Assembly (NCBI GenBank): GCA_015665275.1
Contig: JADFAL010000008.1
Coordinates: 32,094-96,093, forward strand
Length of the DNA stretch: 64,000 nucleotides
Reading direction: 5' to 3'
Source: Flavobacteriales bacterium
Lineage (GTDB): Bacteria; Bacteroidota; Bacteroidia; Flavobacteriales_D; Crocinitomicaceae
Shown: positions 60,083 to 64,000 of the stretch, in pieces
Layout: the number at the start of each line of letters is the position of its first letter
How positions within the stretch are numbered: position 1 is the first letter of the stretch
Position numbers and translations under genes: made by a program
The notes under the pieces: generated by a model
Told to the model about the DNA's origin: nothing
Databases searched by the model: none
Seen by the model: only the letters and a program-made list of their open reading frames with translations

Positions 60083-60115
60083 CCTCCCCCTTTAGAGGGG
60101 GATTCGAGGGGGAGG
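60083..60115. repeat. Palindromic unit CCTCCCCCTTTAGAGGGGGATTCGAGGGGGAGG
   Basis: Perfect CCTCCCCC/GGGGGAGG arms, just 3' of the DUF559 stop codon. Confidence 0.85.
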
Positions 60116-60130
60116 ACCACAACGGGTCCC

Positions 60131-60496
60131 TCACTCTTCCCTCAAACAATAAACCGTATGAGATAACTGCATCCTGACCGAGTCAAAATCACTCAAAACA
60201 TCTCGTTCTGAAAATCGAATAATTGTGTACCCCTGTCGTTTCAGCCACTCATTTCTAATACTATCATACTCTCCCCTATTTATATGGGAATTCCCATCAA
60301 TTTCTATGATCATTCGAATCTCAGCAGCGAAGAAATCAACAATGTAGTTTCCTATTGACCGTTGTCTTTTGAAACCTACACCCAACTGTTTTCTACTTAG
60401 TAATCTCTTCCATAAAAACTTTTCTGCTTTAGAAACAGATGCATTTCGAAGTGCACGCGCTCTATCGCGCAATGCTTTGTTATAGTGGTTATTCAT
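60131..60496 (-). CDS. DUF559 / very-short-patch-repair-like endonuclease domain protein
   Basis: ARALRNASVSKAEKFLWKRLLSRKQLGVGFKRQRSIGNYIVDFFAAEIRMIIEIDGNSH...EWLKRQGYTIIRFSERDVL; probable start 60496. Confidence 0.92.
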   Translation of the reverse strand: MNNHYNKALRDRARALRNASVSKAEKFLWKRLLSRKQLGVGFKRQRSIGNYIVDFFAAEIRMIIEIDGNSHINRGEYDSIRNEWLKRQGYTIIRFSERDVLSDFDSVRMQLSHTVYCLREE

Positions 60497-60563
60497 TAGG
60501 TTAAGTTTCCTAATTAAGTTACGGAAAATCATGATGTTTTTCTTTTAATAATTTCGTTTTCTA

Positions 60564-60669
60564 TCCTCCCCCCTTCAAAGGGGGAATAATTTTCGGTCAA
60601 TGAATTCTACTTTTGGCTCAAGCCTCCTCCCCCTAGCCCCCTCCAAAGGGGGAATAGATTTCGGTTTAA
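60564..60669. repeat. GC-rich repeat unit, copy B (upstream of DUF559 gene)
   Basis: TCCTCCCCCCTTCAAAGGGGGAATAATTTTCGGTCAATGAATTCTACTTTTGGCTCAAGCCTCCTCCCCCTAGCCCCCTCCAAAGGGGGAATAGATTTCGGTTT. Confidence 0.85.
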
Positions 60670-60809
60670 AATCATCTCTTATAAAAACGCAAGAAACACA
60701 ACATCGAATCGTTGCAGTGCATACAACCTAACACGCATACCAAAACTACGATGCACATACAACGTCTCAGTTCATGCTCCTTGCGCCTTTTTCCCATAGT
60801 GATTAGGGA

Positions 60810-63800
60810 CTACTCATCTTTTCTATTGGTCCGTTTGCCATAATCTCTTCGTTTGTTCCATGTTGTTTCATTTTTATCCGTTCGTACTTCCGCATAGCGC
60901 GGATCTTCTATAATGGGCATCTTTTCCATGTAACTCGCCTCCACAATCAATGCCTCGTATTCAATGGTCACTTTTCCTTTCACTTTGTACACGCCTCCTC
61001 CGCGAAATCGGTATTTATGGGCCACATCTGGAAAATGCACGGTATCCAACCAGTTTCCCTCCACATCCAAAAAGGTTCCGAAAAACATGTGCTCTCCCCC
61101 CGAAGTTGTAGTGCGCTTGGCATGGATGTAATGCCCCATAATCCAGACTTCCTTGCCGTGGTATTTGGGGAGGTCTTTGGCGAGAACGTGAGGAACTTCA
61201 GTGGGAGTTCGAGTGTGAGTGTGAGTGTGAGTGTGAAGTTGGGCTTCGAGAGCCTCAGTCCGCAATTTTTCCATTTTATTCTTCTCTTCTTCCAGAATGA
61301 GGTTAAAGGGAGAGTAGATCGAGAAACCCAACAGCTCCATCTGATCAAATGCATCTTCTTGCCATGAGTTTTGCAAGTCTGGGATTTCGAATTCTTTGGG
61401 TTTCACACGGAATAAATCGGCCATCAGGATATCTTTTTGTGATTCCTTATTCCATTTCACGTGCGCTTCCCATAAGAGCGTTCTTTTGTCCTTTCCAGTG
61501 AATCGAAGTGCATTGATACGGATGAGAATGACAATCTGTTCCATCGATATGGGGATTCTATCGAGGATGTCATCCAAACCTTCATATGGGCCATTGATTT
61601 CTCGATCTCTCATGATCATCGTGGCGGTTTTCGTGTCAAACGAGTGTAAGAGGTGAAACCCGAGGTAGATGTCTTTTCCCTTCAGGTTCGTATATAAATT
61701 ACTGATGTTGATACATGGCGGATGAATCGTTGCTCCGAACAATCGGGCTTCGTAGACGTACAACTCAGTTCGGTAAAACCCTCCGTAATTGTTGATGGTC
61801 GCCACCATAAATTCCAGCGGATAGTAGGCTTTGAGGTACAAACATTGATAACTCTCCACCGCATAAGACGCGGAATGTCCCTTGGCAAATGCATATCCGG
61901 CAAAGCTTTCCGTCTGCATCCAAACATCCCGCGTCAGTTGGTCATCGTAGCCTTTTGCTCGACAGTTATCAAAAAACTTGCGTTTCACAGCCTGAAATTC
62001 TTCCCGCGATCGGTATTTCCCCGACATTCCCCGACGCATTTTGTCCGCCTCTCCCAAATCAAGTCCGGCGAAGTGGTGTGCTACCTTGATCACATCTTCC
62101 TGATACACCATCACACCGTAGGTTTCTGGCATCAATTTTAACAATACTGGGGGCGCCTCTTTCCGTTTCTCTGGATTGCGAAAACGTTGAATGTACGCCT
62201 GCATCATTCCCGACTTTGAAACGCCCGGACGAATGACAGAGCTCGCTGCTACCAACCCCAAATAGTCGTCAACCCGCAATTTCGTGAGCAACATGCGCAT
62301 GGCTGGAGATTCCACATAAAAACATCCGATGGGCTTGGCTTCAATGAGCATTTCACGAACTTTCGGATCCTTTTTCAGCATCGTCATGTTGTGAATATCG
62401 ATCTCAATATGCGGATCGTTGGCCTGAACAATCTCCAGTGTGTCTTTGATTTTACTCAACCCCCGTTGACTCAGAATATCGAATTTGTACAAGCCGACAT
62501 CTTCAGCAATGTGCATATCGAATTGAATGGTAGGATATCCCTTGGGCGGTAAAAATGTGCCCGAAAATGCTGCAATCGGTTTCTCTGAAACGATAATTCC
62601 GCTGGCATGAACGCTCAAATGACTGGGAAATCCGTGGATGTATTTTGAGTACTTCACCACTAACGATGAAAGATGATTCAGTTCCCAGGAATGCACACTA
62701 CCTTTCGAGAGTTTGTCAATCTCTTCTTTCGGCAATCCAAACACTTTTCCCAGTTCCCGAATCACTGCTCGATCCTTGAAGGTATTGTAGGTTGCTACCA
62801 GAGCAACATTGTTGAATCGTTCGAAGATGTAACGCGTCACGTCTTCCCGATCGCGCCACGAAAAATCGATATCAAAGTCCGGTGGATTCTGGCGATACAG
62901 ATTGATAAATCGTTCGAAATAAAGGTCCAATTCGATGGGATCTACATCGGTGATACGTAATAAATAAGCCACAACGCTATTCGCCCCGCTTCCCCGACCC
63001 ACATAGAAATAACCCTTGCTTCGTGCGTATTTTACGATGTCCCAATTCATGAGAAAATACGAGACAAATCCCATTTGTTTGATGGTGTCTAATTCCTTTC
63101 GGATTCGGGCATAAACTTCGTCCGTTATATTCGGATATCGGTAGAACAATCCTTCGTTGCACAGCCGCTCCAACAAGGCGAGATCGTTTTCTTCACTATC
63201 GGTGTAATATTTTTGATTTTGAGGAATCACATCCGGTGTAAACGAAAACGAAATCTTACAGGCGTCAAGGATAGACTTGGTATTTTCAACCAGATCTGGA
63301 AATTCACCAAACCTACGGTGCAATGCTTCTCTACTCCACAAAACATCCCCCTCTTTTGCCTGCTCCGTAGCGGGCAACTTACTCAGGAGGGTATTCAAAT
63401 CAATGGCACGCAATAATCGATGTGCATTGAAATCCTTCTTGTGACGGAAGGTCGCCGGTTGCAAAATCACCATCCGGGAAGTATCCAGTTTGTTCAGTCG
63501 GATTTGCGGTAAATCTTCCGAGCGCACTCCAATATATTCACAGCGTTTGAGTTCGCGCTCCTCTCCTTTTTTGAATGGGTAGATAGTAACTGTGTTTTTC
63601 AACTGAGGCGCTTCATCCGGGAATGGCATTTCTTCATGTAACATTTGGGAGAGGTACACATTGATGGCTTCAAAACCTTCGTTGTTTCGCGCAAGGAGAA
63701 TAAATTGTTGGTCCACACCATTACGAAAGTCAACTCCCAATACTGGATCGATTTCCAATTTCGGTGCTTCTCTCAGCAGTTCCAAACAGGCAGATGTGGT

Positions 63801-63917
63801 ATTAATGTCCGTTACCGCGAATCGGAAACAGTCATTATTTTTTGCTTCTTCTGCCAATTCTTTTGGCGACATAGCCCCATACCGCAAACTGTAATACGTG
63901 TGCGCATTCAAATACAT
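60810..63917 (-). CDS. dnaE: DNA polymerase III subunit alpha (DnaE-type)
   Basis: PHP N-terminus MYLNAHTYYSLRYGAMSPKELAEEAK, YFYVGRGSGANSVVAYLLRITDVDPIELDLYFERFINLYRQNPPDFDIDFSW; likely start 63917. Confidence 0.93.
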   Translation of the reverse strand: MYLNAHTYYSLRYGAMSPKELAEEAKNNDCFRFAVTDINTTSACLELLREAPKLEIDPVLGVDFRNGVDQQFILLARNNEGFEAINVYLSQMLHEEMPFPDEAPQLKNTVTIYPFKKGEERELKRCEYIGVRSEDLPQIRLNKLDTSRMVILQPATFRHKKDFNAHRLLRAIDLNTLLSKLPATEQAKEGDVLWSREALHRRFGEFPDLVENTKSILDACKISFSFTPDVIPQNQKYYTDSEENDLALLERLCNEGLFYRYPNITDEVYARIRKELDTIKQMGFVSYFLMNWDIVKYARSKGYFYVGRGSGANSVVAYLLRITDVDPIELDLYFERFINLYRQNPPDFDIDFSWRDREDVTRYIFERFNNVALVATYNTFKDRAVIRELGKVFGLPKEEIDKLSKGSVHSWELNHLSSLVVKYSKYIHGFPSHLSVHASGIIVSEKPIAAFSGTFLPPKGYPTIQFDMHIAEDVGLYKFDILSQRGLSKIKDTLEIVQANDPHIEIDIHNMTMLKKDPKVREMLIEAKPIGCFYVESPAMRMLLTKLRVDDYLGLVAASSVIRPGVSKSGMMQAYIQRFRNPEKRKEAPPVLLKLMPETYGVMVYQEDVIKVAHHFAGLDLGEADKMRRGMSGKYRSREEFQAVKRKFFDNCRAKGYDDQLTRDVWMQTESFAGYAFAKGHSASYAVESYQCLYLKAYYPLEFMVATINNYGGFYRTELYVYEARLFGATIHPPCINISNLYTNLKGKDIYLGFHLLHSFDTKTATMIMRDREINGPYEGLDDILDRIPISMEQIVILIRINALRFTGKDKRTLLWEAHVKWNKESQKDILMADLFRVKPKEFEIPDLQNSWQEDAFDQMELLGFSIYSPFNLILEEEKNKMEKLRTEALEAQLHTHTHTHTRTPTEVPHVLAKDLPKYHGKEVWIMGHYIHAKRTTTSGGEHMFFGTFLDVEGNWLDTVHFPDVAHKYRFRGGGVYKVKGKVTIEYEALIVEASYMEKMPIIEDPRYAEVRTDKNETTWNKRRDYGKRTNRKDE
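61213..61236. repeat. Hexanucleotide tandem repeat (GTGTGA)4 inside dnaE
   Basis: GTGTGAGTGTGAGTGTGAGTGTGA; encodes HTHTHTHT. Confidence 0.85.
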
Positions 63918-64000
63918 TATGTTCTTTTTGATGAATCCGATTGGTGGTCGGATGTTGAGGCTGAGGGACAAAATTATGAAATTCTAATCATCTTTTGATT

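Noticed and set aside
1-64000. tRNA/rRNA genes
   Set aside because: No cloverleaf or rRNA-like segment recognised by eye; a tRNAscan-SE/Infernal run would be decisive.

Overview
The window is a Bacteroidota (probably Flavobacteriales-type) chromosomal segment. It is almost fully coding, and I saw no rRNA, tRNA or CRISPR. Main blocks: RND transporter, polyprenyl synthase and a small ECF sigma locus (1-5 kb); T9SS and serine hydrolase genes (5-10 kb); a photolyase/cryptochrome cluster with a hidden 46-aa DUF2256 gene (10.7-14.5 kb); a complete division/cell-wall (dcw) cluster on the minus strand, mraZ to ftsZ (18.8-35.3 kb); a DltB-like MBOAT plus DltD-like operon (39-41.5 kb); rplU-rpmA, serS and an OmpA pair; a molybdenum-cofactor cluster (46-50.7 kb); lipoprotein/TPR genes, msrA, and a LytTR regulator beside a nonsense-interrupted sensor kinase (52-57.6 kb); and dinB, a DUF559 nuclease flanked by long repeats, and dnaE (58.7-64 kb). 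The strongest candidate for a poorly described system is the MBOAT/DltD-like pair. It is followed by an overlapping 37-aa ORF absent from the ORF track (41386-41499). That ORF encodes one transmembrane helix and ends exactly in FMYADF, the FxYxxF C-terminal motif of DltX-type acyl-carrier microproteins. Other highlights are dispersed palindromic repeats inserted in frame in murC, murG and dnaE, a DUF559 nuclease bracketed by ~100-bp repeats, a CnrYXH-like sigma/anti-sigma/sensor trio, an extra ORF between murD and ftsW, and a 10-bp-phased candidate MraZ operator. All calls come from reading the sequence; no database search was run.
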